Positions 16,580-25,836 of a DNA stretch of 64,000 bases are shown piece by piece. The DNA comes from DATMQA01 sp035566895 (GTDB lineage Bacteria > Verrucomicrobiota > Verrucomicrobiia > Limisphaerales > UBA8199): assembly GCA_035566895.1 (NCBI GenBank), contig DATMQA010000162.1, positions 1 through 64,000 of the forward strand. Direction: 5' to 3'. Positions within the stretch are counted from its first letter, which is position 1, and every line of letters begins with the position of its first letter. The position numbers and the translations under genes are program-made. The notes under the pieces were generated by a model that saw only the letters and a list, made by a program, of their open reading frames with translations, was not told the DNA's origin and made no database searches.

Positions 16580-18022
16580 ATGCCCGAGGAATACCGCCTC
16601 ATTCTCAAATACGCTGACCAGCCGGGTTACACCCCCGACTTGGAATGCTATTTGCGCAATGGCGGCTATGAGGCTCTCAAAAAAGCTCTCACCCTTCCTC
16701 TCAAAACTCTGCCCGATGGCAAAACCCTCAACGCCCAGGAACGAATCCGGGAGAAGGTCAGAATCTCCGGTCTGCGGGGCCGCGGCGGTGCGGGCTTTTC
16801 CTGCGGTTTGAAATGGTCGTTCGTGGACAGAAAGAGCGGCAAGCCCATTTACCTCATCTGCAATGCGGATGAGTCCGAGCCGGGCACCTTCAAAGATAAG
16901 CAAATCCTCTACAAGGACCCGCACCAGATGCTCGAGGGCATGATCATTGCCTGTTTTGCCAACGATGTTCACCTCGCCTACATTTACATCCGCGGGGAGT
17001 TCGTCGAAGGCGCCAAAATCCTGGATCGAGCTCTTAAAGAGGCCCGGGTGAAGAACTTTTTGGGCAAAAACATCCTCGGGAGCGGTTACGACCTGGAAAT
17101 CCATCTCCACCGCGGTGCTGGCGCGTATATTTGTGGAGAGGAAACCGGCCTGATCGAGTCGCTTGAAGGCAAGCGGGCCTACCCGCGCATCAAGCCACCC
17201 TATTTCCCGGCTGTCCTGGGTCTCTATATGTGCCCGACGATCGTCAACAACGTGGAGACGCTATGCGCGGTCAAGCACATCGTTGCGATGGGAGGCGCCG
17301 AGTACGCAAAACTCGGCACGCCGAATAACACCGGCACGCGCATCGTTAGCATTAGCGGCCACGTCAAAAAGCCGGGCTATTATGAGGTCGAGGTCGGCAA
17401 AGTTACAATTGGCCAACTCATCAACGACCCGGCGTTCGGCGGTGGGTTGCGCGATGGGCGGAAGCTGAAAGCGGTCATCCCTGGCGGGTCTTCAGCGAAA
17501 GTTTTCAAAGCCGGCGAGAAGTTTAAGCTAAAGCGCAAAGGTCCGGACGGCAAAGATACCGAGCAGGAGTTGGACATGCTCGACTTGCCTTATGATTTCG
17601 ATTCGCTCATCGCTGCGGGCAGCATGTCCGGGTCCGGGGCGATCATTGTGATGGATGATTCGACCGATATCGTCAAGGCGCTCGCGAACATTGCGGAGTT
17701 TTACGCCCACGAGAGTTGCGGCCAGTGCACTCCCTGCCGCGAAGGCTCGCTTTGGATGGCCAAGGCACTCCACCGGCTCTCCCACGGCGAAGGGCGCAAA
17801 ATCGATGCGGATTACCTGGTCAAGATCGCCGACAACATTCCTGGGGGACGGACCATCTGCGCTTTCGGCGAGGCCTGCTCCTGGCCGGTGCAGAGTTTTG
17901 TGGGTAAGTTTAAAGACGAATTCGTAGCCAAGGGAACGGCTGACGAGCAACGAAGAGCCGCTGCTGCCAAATCCGCCGAACAATGTCTTGAGATCGCGCT
18001 GGCGACGAGTCCGCAAAGCTGA
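16580..18022 (+). CDS. nuoF: NADH-quinone oxidoreductase subunit F
   Basis: 51-kDa subunit that binds NADH and FMN and carries [4Fe-4S] cluster N3. 480 residues from ATG 16580 (MPEEYRLILKYAD); the longer frame from 16496 would translate the repeat element and is rejected. GRGGAGF (67-73) marks the flavin/NADH region, and NADESEPGTFKD and GAGAYICGEETGLIESLEG follow. Cluster ligands are Cys380, Cys383, Cys386 (SCGQCTPCREG) and Cys427 (TICAFGEA). Length is slightly above the usual ~430-450. Confidence 0.97.
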   Translation: MPEEYRLILKYADQPGYTPDLECYLRNGGYEALKKALTLPLKTLPDGKTLNAQERIREKVRISGLRGRGGAGFSCGLKWSFVDRKSGKPIYLICNADESEPGTFKDKQILYKDPHQMLEGMIIACFANDVHLAYIYIRGEFVEGAKILDRALKEARVKNFLGKNILGSGYDLEIHLHRGAGAYICGEETGLIESLEGKRAYPRIKPPYFPAVLGLYMCPTIVNNVETLCAVKHIVAMGGAEYAKLGTPNNTGTRIVSISGHVKKPGYYEVEVGKVTIGQLINDPAFGGGLRDGRKLKAVIPGGSSAKVFKAGEKFKLKRKGPDGKDTEQELDMLDLPYDFDSLIAAGSMSGSGAIIVMDDSTDIVKALANIAEFYAHESCGQCTPCREGSLWMAKALHRLSHGEGRKIDADYLVKIADNIPGGRTICAFGEACSWPVQSFVGKFKDEFVAKGTADEQRRAAAAKSAEQCLEIALATSPQS

Positions 18023-18031
18023 TTTGAAACC

Positions 18032-19723
18032 ATGTCCACCGCAGCTATAAACGAACCCAGGCTAGCCCCACCACCGGTCGATAAGATCAAGGTCAAGGTG
18101 GATGGCAAGGAGGTGGAAGTGCCGAAGACGATGGCGGATGCGATTTCCGGCAAGCCGCTGCCTACGACGATGATCCAGGCCTGCGCCGCTGCTCAGGTCG
18201 ATGTGCCTCATTACTGCTACCATCCCAAGCTGCCCGTGGCGGGCAACTGCCGCATGTGCCTGGTCGAGTTCGGCACCCCGGCGATGGGACCGGATCGCAA
18301 GCCGATTTTAAGCCCGGACGGCAAGCCCAAGATCGCCAAAGCGCCTCGCCCGGCCATCGCCTGCGCTACCCCGATTTCCCCGGGCATGGAGATTTACACC
18401 AACACGCCCGCAGTGAAGCAGATGCGCGAGGGCGTGCTCGAATTCCTGCTCATCAATCATCCGCTGGATTGCCCCATCTGCGACCAGGCGGGCGAGTGCA
18501 AACTGCAGGAATATTCGGTCGATTACGGGCAGTCCCAAAGCCGGTTTGCCGAGACGAAGGCGCACAAGCCCAAGCGCGTCGATCTCGGCCCGCGCATCGT
18601 CCTGGATGACGAGCGTTGCATTCTTTGCACCCGCTGCATCCGTTTTACCAAGGACGTTGTCGGCGATGATGCGCTGGGCATCGTCAATCGCGGCAGCTAC
18701 AACACCCTGACCGCCTACCCAGGTAGGAAGTTCGACAATAACTACACTCTCAACACCGTCGATATCTGCCCGGTGGGCGCGCTCACTTCCAAGGATTTCC
18801 GCTTCCAAATGCGCGTCTGGTTTCTAAAGGAAACCAAGAGCATCTGCACCAGTTGCGCGACGGGCTGCAACATCGTGATTGGCTCGCGCGAGGATAAGGT
18901 GTATCGCTACGAACCTCGCGAGAACGACGCCGTCAACGCTTGCTGGATGTGCGACTACGGGCGCTTGAATTACAAGTGGATTTGGCGCGAAGACCGCTTG
19001 GCGGAAGTCCGAGGTCCGAAGTCCGAAGTCCGAAGCTGGAGTGCGGTGCTCAAGGAAGTCTCTGAGCGCCTGAACAAGTCGGCGCAAGGCTCGGTGGCCA
19101 TCATCGCTTCGGCGCGGCAGACGAATGAGGAACTCTACTTGCTGGCGAAGTTGGCCAGGAAAGTTGGGGCGCTGACTGATTCGGTCCCGCGCACCGGCGA
19201 GGGTGACAAATTGCTGCTCAACGCGGACCGAAACCCGAACAGTGCCGGCGCGCGCGCGCTCGGGATTGCGGCAGAACCGATGGGGGCGAACCTGCCAAAG
19301 ATAGCGGCGGGAATTCGCGAGGGCCGAATTAAGACGCTGGTTGTGTTCGGCGAAGACGTCACAAAACACGGTATCGATACGGACCTGCTCGGCAAACTCG
19401 AGACGCTGGTCGTGAGCGATATTTTGCCCAACGAGACAACCAGGCGCGCTCATTACCTTTTGCCCGGCTGTGCCCATGCCGAGAAGCGCGGCACGTTCAC
19501 CAACACCAAGGGCCGGGTGCAGAAGTTTATGAAGGCGGTCGAACCGCGGGGCGAGGCCCGGCCGGAATGGGAGTTTTTGCACGAACTGGTCTTCAACGTC
19601 ACTGGTCAGGATGGCTACGTGAGCCTCGAAGGGCTGTTCAACCAAATGGCCAAGGAAGTGGCCACGTTCAGCGGACTCACCTGGAGAGGCTTGGGCGATA
19701 TGGGATTGACGGTGGCGATATGA
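18032..19723 (+). CDS. nuoG: NADH-quinone oxidoreductase subunit G (short form)
   Basis: Electron-wire subunit with four clusters visible: [2Fe-2S] Cys62/73/76/111; His143-Cys147-Cys150-Cys156; Cys196/199/202/246; and an N7-type set Cys272/275/279/307. The molybdopterin-oxidoreductase-like domain that follows is only ~250 residues, so the 563-residue protein is much shorter than the ~780-900 typical of long NuoG/Nqo3. Residues ~324-336 (EVRGPKSEVRS) are encoded by a GTCCGAA tandem repeat at the junction of the two parts. The stop overlaps the nuoH start (ATGA). Confidence 0.93.
   Translation: MSTAAINEPRLAPPPVDKIKVKVDGKEVEVPKTMADAISGKPLPTTMIQACAAAQVDVPHYCYHPKLPVAGNCRMCLVEFGTPAMGPDRKPILSPDGKPKIAKAPRPAIACATPISPGMEIYTNTPAVKQMREGVLEFLLINHPLDCPICDQAGECKLQEYSVDYGQSQSRFAETKAHKPKRVDLGPRIVLDDERCILCTRCIRFTKDVVGDDALGIVNRGSYNTLTAYPGRKFDNNYTLNTVDICPVGALTSKDFRFQMRVWFLKETKSICTSCATGCNIVIGSREDKVYRYEPRENDAVNACWMCDYGRLNYKWIWREDRLAEVRGPKSEVRSWSAVLKEVSERLNKSAQGSVAIIASARQTNEELYLLAKLARKVGALTDSVPRTGEGDKLLLNADRNPNSAGARALGIAAEPMGANLPKIAAGIREGRIKTLVVFGEDVTKHGIDTDLLGKLETLVVSDILPNETTRRAHYLLPGCAHAEKRGTFTNTKGRVQKFMKAVEPRGEARPEWEFLHELVFNVTGQDGYVSLEGLFNQMAKEVATFSGLTWRGLGDMGLTVAI
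19002..19036 (+). repeat. GTCCGAA tandem repeat inside nuoG
   Basis: Four consecutive units of roughly 8 bases (AAGTCCGAGGTCCGAAGTCC and on) in frame within nuoG. A related but inverse array (CTTCGGGCTTCGGG) lies at 31943-32023, which suggests insertion of a mobile short-repeat family. Confidence 0.7.
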
Positions 19724-20757
19724 GTTCCCACCTAGCCATGACCGGGCAATTCGTGCTCTTCAGCGCCGTGAAGATTATCGTCGTCTTTTCTGTGCTGATG
19801 TTCATTGTCGCTTACGCCGTCTGGGTCGAGCGCAAAGTCGCGGCGGCCATCCAGGACCGGCACGGCCCCAACCGCGTCGGCATTTTTGGGCTGCTGCAAC
19901 CAGCGGCTGATGGAATCAAAGCCTTCCTGAAGGAGGATTTTACACCGGCGCACGTGCGCAAAGCGTATTTCTGGCTGGCGCCGGCGATCGTAATGATCCC
20001 GAGCCTGCTGACGGTGGCCATCATCCCGTTCGGTTCCCAATTGGGGAAGGAAAAGATGGTCATTGCCGACCTTAACGTGGGGATCCTTTACACCTTCGGG
20101 ATTGTGTCCCTGGGGGTGTACGGCATCGTGCTGGCAGGCTATGCGGCGAACTCGAAGTATCCCTTTCTGGGCGGCATCCGTTCGAGTGCACAGATGATTT
20201 CTTATGAAATCGCCATGGGCATGTCGGTCATCCCGATTTTCCTCATCGTGGGCGGCTTGAATCTCAGCCAGGTTATTGGCTACCAGGCGCGGCATGGTTG
20301 GCTAATCCTGTATGCACCGCTTTCGTTCGCCATCTTCCTGGCCGCGATGTTCGCCGAGACCAACCGGCTGCCGTTTGATTTGCCGGAATCGGAACAGGAG
20401 TTGGCCGGCGGCTACAATGTCGAATACAGCTCGATCAAATTCGCGCTCTTCTTCATGGGGGAGTATGCGGCCATGACCGCCGCCTGCGCCATGATGGTGA
20501 CGCTGTTCCTGGGCGGTTGGACCCTGCCCATCGCTGGCCTGGACCAACCGGCCAGAACGCTCGGCGTGGGAGTCCTGCAAATCTTCATCTTTCTTGCGAA
20601 GATGTTGGTGGTGGAGTTTATGGTGATTTGGGTGCGCTGGATGTGGCCGCGCTTCCGCTATGACCAGCTAATGAATTTGGGGTGGCGGACCTTCATTCCG
20701 TTGGCGCTGGCAAATATCGTCGGAACGGCAGTGGTGCTTTGGGCGATTGGAAAATGA
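19720..20757 (+). CDS. nuoH: NADH-quinone oxidoreductase subunit H
   Basis: Membrane subunit that contacts the quinone cavity. 345 residues from ATG 19720, which overlaps the nuoG stop (ATGA); a longer frame back to 19567 lies inside nuoG. Eight or so transmembrane helices. Signatures are ERKVAAAIQDRHGPNRVG and the quinone-loop FAETNRLPFDLPESEQELAGGYNVEYS (quoted in part: NRLPFDLPE). Length is typical. Confidence 0.97.
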   Translation: MSSHLAMTGQFVLFSAVKIIVVFSVLMFIVAYAVWVERKVAAAIQDRHGPNRVGIFGLLQPAADGIKAFLKEDFTPAHVRKAYFWLAPAIVMIPSLLTVAIIPFGSQLGKEKMVIADLNVGILYTFGIVSLGVYGIVLAGYAANSKYPFLGGIRSSAQMISYEIAMGMSVIPIFLIVGGLNLSQVIGYQARHGWLILYAPLSFAIFLAAMFAETNRLPFDLPESEQELAGGYNVEYSSIKFALFFMGEYAAMTAACAMMVTLFLGGWTLPIAGLDQPARTLGVGVLQIFIFLAKMLVVEFMVIWVRWMWPRFRYDQLMNLGWRTFIPLALANIVGTAVVLWAIGK

Positions 20758-21287
20758 TAGTCAAACGTAAAAAACTCAATCTCCGGGAGCGGCTCTACCT
20801 GCCGGCGGTTATCGGCGGGTTCAAAGTTACGATCCGTCATTTTTTCAAAAAGAAAGTGACGATGCAGTATCCCGAGGAAAAATGGGTTGTGCCCGACGGT
20901 TACCGTGGCGCGCCTTACCTGGTGAAGGACCAGGAGGGGCGCACCAAATGCGTCTCCTGCCAGTTGTGCGAGTTTGTTTGTCCGCCCAAGGCTATCCGCA
21001 TCATCCCGCCCGGCCCGGGCGGTGCGCCCGAAGTCGGCAACGTCGAGAAGGCGCCCAAGGAATTCGAGATTAACATGCTGCGCTGCATCTTCTGCGGCTT
21101 TTGCCAGGAAGTCTGCCCGGAGGAAGCCATCTTTCTGATGAAAGATTATTCACTCACCGGCACCAGCCGCGAGGAGCTGATTTACGATAAAGAAAAACTG
21201 CTCGCTCTCGGCGGTGTCCACCAGGACAAAATCCGCAAGTGGAAGAAAAAGGCGCAGGAGGCCCAAGCGCAAGGGGTGCAACCATGA
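20754..21287 (+). CDS. nuoI: NADH-quinone oxidoreductase subunit I
   Basis: Ferredoxin-like subunit carrying clusters N6a and N6b. 177 residues from ATG 20754 (overlaps the nuoH stop by 4 bases). Two [4Fe-4S] motifs: Cys66-x2-Cys69-x2-Cys72-x3-Cys76 and Cys111-x2-Cys114-x2-Cys117-x3-Cys121. An amphipathic N-terminal helix and a Lys/Gln-rich tail are seen. Confidence 0.96.
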   Translation: MIVKRKKLNLRERLYLPAVIGGFKVTIRHFFKKKVTMQYPEEKWVVPDGYRGAPYLVKDQEGRTKCVSCQLCEFVCPPKAIRIIPPGPGGAPEVGNVEKAPKEFEINMLRCIFCGFCQEVCPEEAIFLMKDYSLTGTSREELIYDKEKLLALGGVHQDKIRKWKKKAQEAQAQGVQP

Positions 21288-21319
21288 AGGCCTTCGGATT
21301 TTCGAACTCGGGTTGAAAC

Positions 21320-21820
21320 ATGCAGGAAACCCTCTTCTACATTTTCTCTCTCCTGACTCTGGGGTTCGGCTTCCTCGTGGTGGCCAATCCGTTTAGCCGG
21401 AACCCCGTCACCAGCGCGATGTTCCTGGTGCTGACCATCGGCTCGCTCGCCGGTCTGTTTGTGCTGCTGCATGCCTTCTTTCTAGCCGCAGTCCAGGTGC
21501 TGGTCTATGCCGGCGCCGTTATGGTGCTATTCCTGTTCGTGATCATGCTGCTGGATTTGCGCGCTGAGGAGCGCCGGAAGCTTTGGTCGCTCTTTATCCC
21601 GTTCGGCCTCGTTTCGGTTGGGGCCATCCTCTTCCTTTTTATCCGGAGCCTCCTAAACTCCCCGCTGGGCGTAGGGAAAGCCCTGACCCAGGACGGCGAC
21701 ACGATGGCGCTCGGACACCTGCTCTTCAGCCAGTACGTACTCCCATTTGAAATCGTCTCCGTGCTGCTCTTGGTCGCGATGGTAGGAGTGGTATTGCTCA
21801 GCAAGAAAGACCTGAAATGA
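21320..21820 (+). CDS. nuoJ: NADH-quinone oxidoreductase subunit J
   Basis: Small membrane subunit of the proton-pumping arm. 166 residues with five hydrophobic helices. The VQVLVYAGAVMVLFLFVIML segment is the conserved pi-bulge helix of NuoJ/ND6. Start at ATG 21320, 32 bases after nuoI. A TTAAC-unit palindromic element separates it from nuoK. Confidence 0.94.
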   Translation: MQETLFYIFSLLTLGFGFLVVANPFSRNPVTSAMFLVLTIGSLAGLFVLLHAFFLAAVQVLVYAGAVMVLFLFVIMLLDLRAEERRKLWSLFIPFGLVSVGAILFLFIRSLLNSPLGVGKALTQDGDTMALGHLLFSQYVLPFEIVSVLLLVAMVGVVLLSKKDLK

Positions 21821-21827
21821 ATTATCA

Positions 21828-21927
21828 GTTAACTGAGTTAATTAGGTTAACAGAGTTAAATGGGAGGCGCCCCGCGCGCCCATTTGCCCGTTTTAAACAA
21901 TTAACTTTTTTAACCCGGTTAACCCGG
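21828..21927. repeat. TTAAC-unit inverted repeat element between nuoJ and nuoK
   Basis: Left units GTTAACTGAGTTAATTAGG (21828-21860), a GC-rich core with its own hairpin (AAATGGGAGGCGC/GCGCCCATTT), then inverse units TTAACTTTTTTAACCCGG (21900-21927). A coding copy of the same family occurs at 32098-32138. Confidence 0.7.
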
Positions 21928-21935
21928 ATTTCCCG

Positions 21936-22241
21936 ATGACTATCGGCCTCGAAGATTACCTGGTGGTGAGCATGCTACTTTTCTGCCTGGGGTTGCTGGG
22001 CGTCATTTTGCGGCGCAACATCCTAATTATCTACATGGGCCTGGAGTTAATGCTGAACGCCGCGAATCTTGCCCTGGTGGCCTGCTCGCGGTTCAACAAT
22101 AACCTCGACGGCCAGGTCTTTGTTTTTTTTATCATCACCGTGGCGGCCGCAGAAGTGGCGGTCGGCCTGGCCCTGATCGTCGCCCTCTACCGCAAGCGCC
22201 AGACGGCACATGTCGAGGACCTGACCAGCCTCAAGAACTAA
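21936..22241 (+). CDS. nuoK: NADH-quinone oxidoreductase subunit K
   Basis: 101-residue, three-helix membrane subunit. Helix 2 carries the conserved acidic residue in IIYMGLELMLNAANLA and helix 3 that in AAAEVAVGLALIVALYR, both linked to proton translocation. Length is canonical. Three bases separate it from nuoL. Confidence 0.96.
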   Translation: MTIGLEDYLVVSMLLFCLGLLGVILRRNILIIYMGLELMLNAANLALVACSRFNNNLDGQVFVFFIITVAAAEVAVGLALIVALYRKRQTAHVEDLTSLKN

Positions 22242-22244
22242 GCG

Positions 22245-24122
22245 ATGAAACTCGAAGCCTTGCCCTGGCTCATCCTGTTTCTGCCTTTATTGGCGGCGGC
22301 GGTCATCACGCTTTTCACCCGGCACAAGCGCAACCTCAGCGCCGGGATTTCCATCGGGGCGGTCGTGACGGGATTTGGGCTGAGCCTCATTTTTGTTAAA
22401 TTGAGCTCGTGGCAGCCCAACCCTCCCGAAACAGCCGTGACCTGGCTGGCCCTGGGAGATTTCAAGGTGGACCTCGGCTTGCGGTTCGACCCGCTTAGCC
22501 TGCTGATGTTGCTCATTGTCACCGGCGTGGCCAGCGCGATTCATATTTATTCATGGGGCTACATGCGCGACGATCGTGGCTTCTCTCGTTACTTCGCCTG
22601 CTTGAGCCTGTTCACCTTTTCGATGCTCGGAATCGTGCTGGCCAACAATTTTATCGAGCTGTTCATCTTCTGGGAACTGGTCGGCGTCTCCAGCTACTTG
22701 CTGATTGGCTTCTGGTTCGAACGCCCGGCTGCGGCTGACGCCGGCAAGAAAGCTTTCCTTACCAATCGACTCGGCGATTTTGGGTTCTTGCTCGGCATTC
22801 TGACGGTCTGGTCGACGCTCCGCTCACTGAATTTCGCAGATCTGCGCGAAACTCTCGCAGCCCATCCGCAGGCGCTCGGACCGTTGGCCACTGTCGCGGG
22901 CCTGCTGATCTTTTGCGGCGCGATGGGCAAGAGCGCGCAATTTCCCCTTCACGTCTGGCTGCCCGATGCCATGGAAGGCCCGACGCCGGTCAGCGCGCTG
23001 ATCCACGCCGCGACCATGGTCGCCGCCGGCGTGTATATGCTCTGCCGGGTCTTTTTTCTGTTGGATATTCCAGGCTCTCACGCGTTGGAGGTTATCTCCT
23101 GGGTAGGCGGCATCACGGCGATGTTGTCCGCAGTCATTGCCGTCCAACAGAACGACATCAAACGCATCCTGGCTTACTCAACCCTTTCTCAACTCGGCTA
23201 TATGGTGATGGGCGTGGGCCTGGGCGGGCCGACCCAAGCGATGTTCCACCTGACCACGCACGCCTTTTTTAAAGCGCTGCTGTTCCTCGGTGCCGGTTCC
23301 ATCATCCTCGCGTTGCACCATGAGCAGGACATCTGGAAAATGGGCGGGCTGCGCCAAAAGATGCCGACCACGTTCTGGACCTTCCTGGTTGGGACGCTGG
23401 CCCTGGCAGGCATCCCACCTCTGAGCGGGTTCTATAGCAAGGATGTAATCCTGGCGCTGGCGGCCGAGCAACATGCCTACGGCCGATTTGTCCTTGGCGC
23501 CGCAGTCGCTGTCCTCACCGCCTTTTACATGTTTCGCCTGGTGTTCGTGGTGTTCTTCAGCGCGCCCAGATCCGAAAGTCCAGGGCACGCTCGCGAATCC
23601 CCGGCGGTGATAACCTGGCCGCTCAAAGCGCTTGCGGTTTTTAGCATCGTCGCTGGCTTCATCGGTGTGGAGAACCTTTACCGATCACAGTTCGGCGCCG
23701 TGGGAACCGAACGCGCGGTCACGACCACGCAACAGATTGCCGCGCCATTCGTGGAGGCGCCGTTGGCGGCAGGGTTCGGCATCTTGGCTGCCGCTATTGG
23801 CATGCTGGCTGCCTATTCGATTTACGCCAAAGCGGCTGCCGACCCGCTGCCGGAAAAACTTGGCGCGCTTTCCCGAGCCATGCGGAACCGGTTTTATTTC
23901 GATGAGTTTTACGAAGCCACCTTCATCCGGTTCCACGATCTGCTGGCGGCAGTTGCCGCCTGGATTGACCGCTGGATCATTGGCGGCCTGGTGACGTTCA
24001 CCCACGGCACCACCGAGTTGACCGGCCGCGCGCTCCGGCTGCTGCAAACAGGGAACCTGCAGGCGTACGCCTTCTTGTTCGCGTTCGGGGTGGCGCTGGT
24101 GCTGTTTTTGGTTTTGAGATGA
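22245..24122 (+). CDS. nuoL: NADH-quinone oxidoreductase subunit L
   Basis: Distal antiporter-like proton pump. 625 residues, about 16 helices. Signatures include FELFIFWELVGVSSYLLIGF-type helix 5, PLHVWLPDAMEGPTPVSALI, HAATMVAAGVYM and KRILAYSTLSQLGYM. The long lateral helix and final TM lie in the last ~130 residues (GNLQAYAFLFAFGVALVLFL). Length is typical. Confidence 0.97.
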   Translation: MKLEALPWLILFLPLLAAAVITLFTRHKRNLSAGISIGAVVTGFGLSLIFVKLSSWQPNPPETAVTWLALGDFKVDLGLRFDPLSLLMLLIVTGVASAIHIYSWGYMRDDRGFSRYFACLSLFTFSMLGIVLANNFIELFIFWELVGVSSYLLIGFWFERPAAADAGKKAFLTNRLGDFGFLLGILTVWSTLRSLNFADLRETLAAHPQALGPLATVAGLLIFCGAMGKSAQFPLHVWLPDAMEGPTPVSALIHAATMVAAGVYMLCRVFFLLDIPGSHALEVISWVGGITAMLSAVIAVQQNDIKRILAYSTLSQLGYMVMGVGLGGPTQAMFHLTTHAFFKALLFLGAGSIILALHHEQDIWKMGGLRQKMPTTFWTFLVGTLALAGIPPLSGFYSKDVILALAAEQHAYGRFVLGAAVAVLTAFYMFRLVFVVFFSAPRSESPGHARESPAVITWPLKALAVFSIVAGFIGVENLYRSQFGAVGTERAVTTTQQIAAPFVEAPLAAGFGILAAAIGMLAAYSIYAKAAADPLPEKLGALSRAMRNRFYFDEFYEATFIRFHDLLAAVAAWIDRWIIGGLVTFTHGTTELTGRALRLLQTGNLQAYAFLFAFGVALVLFLVLR

Positions 24123-24123
24123 G

Positions 24124-25836
24124 ATGTCCATTTTAACGTACATTCTTTCGATCCCGCTCCTGGCTGCGCTGGTGCTTGTGTTCATCCCCCCCACCTTCCG
24201 GCCGGTGCTGCGCGTCGTGGCTATCCTGGCCACTTTCCTGCCCGCCCTGCTCGCTCTCAAAATGTTTGTCCAGTTCCATGCGGGCGCCACCGGGTACCAA
24301 TTCGAGCAGCAAATCCCGTGGGTCGAGACCCTGGGCATCAGCTATCACGTCGGTGTGGATGGTATCAACGTGGGGCTGCTATTGATGGGGGCCATCGTTG
24401 CCTTTGCGGCCGCCTGCGCTTCATGGGAGATCGAGGAACGGGAAAAGGAATTCTATATTCTGCTCCTGGTAATGACGGGGGGTATCCTGGGCGCGTTTGC
24501 TTCGCTCGATTTGTTTCTGTTCTATTTTTTCCATGAGCTTGCCCTGGTGCCGACCTTCATCATGATTGGCGTTTGGGGCCGCGGGGAACAGAAGAACTAT
24601 GCCACGTTCCAGATCACGCTCTATCTCAGTATCGGGGCGCTTATCGCGCTGGTCGGATTGATTGCGCTTTATCTACGATCAGGGGCCAACACCTTCGATA
24701 TTCCCAAGCTGACTGAACACCTCCGGCATAACCCCCTCTCGCTTAATGCGCAAAACTTCATCTTCCCTCTCTTGCTGTTCGGCTTTGGCATTCTGGTGTC
24801 GCTCTGGCCGTTTCACTCCTGGGCGCCCCTGGGTTACGGCTCAGCGCCCAGCCCGACAGCCATGCTTCACGCCGGCGTGCTAAAGAAGTTCGGTCTTTAT
24901 GGCTTAATTCGTATCGCCTTGCCAATGATGCCGCAGGCCGCCCAAACCTGGATGCAACTCGTCGCCTGGCTCTGCCTCGGTAACCTAGTTTATTGCGGCT
25001 GGGTGGCGATGCGCCAGAAGGATTTAAATTGGCTGGTCGGTTACTCCAGCGTCGCGCACATGGGTTTCGTATTCCTGGGCATCGCCACTCTCAGCCTCGT
25101 CGGCGTCACCGGAGCGGTGCTGGTAATGATCGCGCACGGGTTTCTGGCGGCTCTCACCTTTGGTCTTAGCGGCTACATCTACCAGCAAACCGGCACGCTG
25201 CAAATGGACCAACTCGGCGGTCTGCTCCGCCGGCTGCCGTTCATTGGCGGGGCGTTAATCATGGCGGCGTTCGCGGGTTGTGGTTTGCCAGGGTTCGCGA
25301 ATTTTGCCGGTGAGGTAACGGTTTTCTTCGGCGCCTGGAAAACGTTCCGGCTCGTGACAATTTTTGCCTGTTGGGGCGCGACGATCATTGGCGCCGTGTA
25401 TCTTTTGCGCGCCGTTCGGGCCGTTCTGCACGGGCAGTTGCCCGAGAAGTGGTCAAACGTGGCGGATGCGCCGCATCTATGGCGAAAGGCGCCATTCCTC
25501 GCACTGCTGACCGCGCTATTAGTCTTTGGTTTTTGGCCGCGTCTGCTGACGGACAAAATCCAGCCCAGCGTCAAAGAAAGCGTTTTGCCGGGAGAATCCG
25601 CGCAGCCGACCGCAGCCATTGCTTCGAACGTGATCATTCCCCTCTCCCCAGGGGAGAGAGAGAACGGTCGCAAGCCTTTTGATATTTCCAGTCGTGCCAC
25701 CTTCGCGGACGCCCTGCCCGCGATTCTCCCTCTCCCCAGGGGAGAGGGCAGGCGTGAGGGGAACGCGGCCTATCCTGCACCCGGGACCTTCCCCTCCGCA
25801 ACCCACGAGCGCGAATCTCCGCTGCAAACCCGATGA
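24124..25836 (+). CDS. nuoM: NADH-quinone oxidoreductase subunit M with repeat-derived C-terminal tail
   Basis: Antiporter-like proton pump subunit. The first ~480 residues carry the fold: FYFFHELALVPTFIMIGVWG, PFHSWAPLGYGSAPSPTAML, HAGVLKKFGLYGLIR and KDLNWLVGYSSVAHMGFV. The last ~75 residues (from about 495) are polar and rich in Pro, Glu and Ser. They are encoded by two CTCTCCCC/GGGGAGAG palindromes (25636-25763), which makes the protein longer than the usual ~500-510. It overlaps nuoN by 4 bases (ATGA). Confidence 0.95.
   Translation: MSILTYILSIPLLAALVLVFIPPTFRPVLRVVAILATFLPALLALKMFVQFHAGATGYQFEQQIPWVETLGISYHVGVDGINVGLLLMGAIVAFAAACASWEIEEREKEFYILLLVMTGGILGAFASLDLFLFYFFHELALVPTFIMIGVWGRGEQKNYATFQITLYLSIGALIALVGLIALYLRSGANTFDIPKLTEHLRHNPLSLNAQNFIFPLLLFGFGILVSLWPFHSWAPLGYGSAPSPTAMLHAGVLKKFGLYGLIRIALPMMPQAAQTWMQLVAWLCLGNLVYCGWVAMRQKDLNWLVGYSSVAHMGFVFLGIATLSLVGVTGAVLVMIAHGFLAALTFGLSGYIYQQTGTLQMDQLGGLLRRLPFIGGALIMAAFAGCGLPGFANFAGEVTVFFGAWKTFRLVTIFACWGATIIGAVYLLRAVRAVLHGQLPEKWSNVADAPHLWRKAPFLALLTALLVFGFWPRLLTDKIQPSVKESVLPGESAQPTAAIASNVIIPLSPGERENGRKPFDISSRATFADALPAILPLPRGEGRREGNAAYPAPGTFPSATHERESPLQTR
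25636..25763. repeat. Double CTCTCCCC/GGGGAGAG palindrome within nuoM 3' end
   Basis: Two palindromes, CCTCTCCCCAGGGGAGAG near 25640 and CCCTCTCCCCAGGGGAGAGG at 25728-25748, flank ~70 bases. The same family occurs at 40893-40936, 42735-42772 and 52431-52476. Here it is translated as the NuoM tail. Confidence 0.8.
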
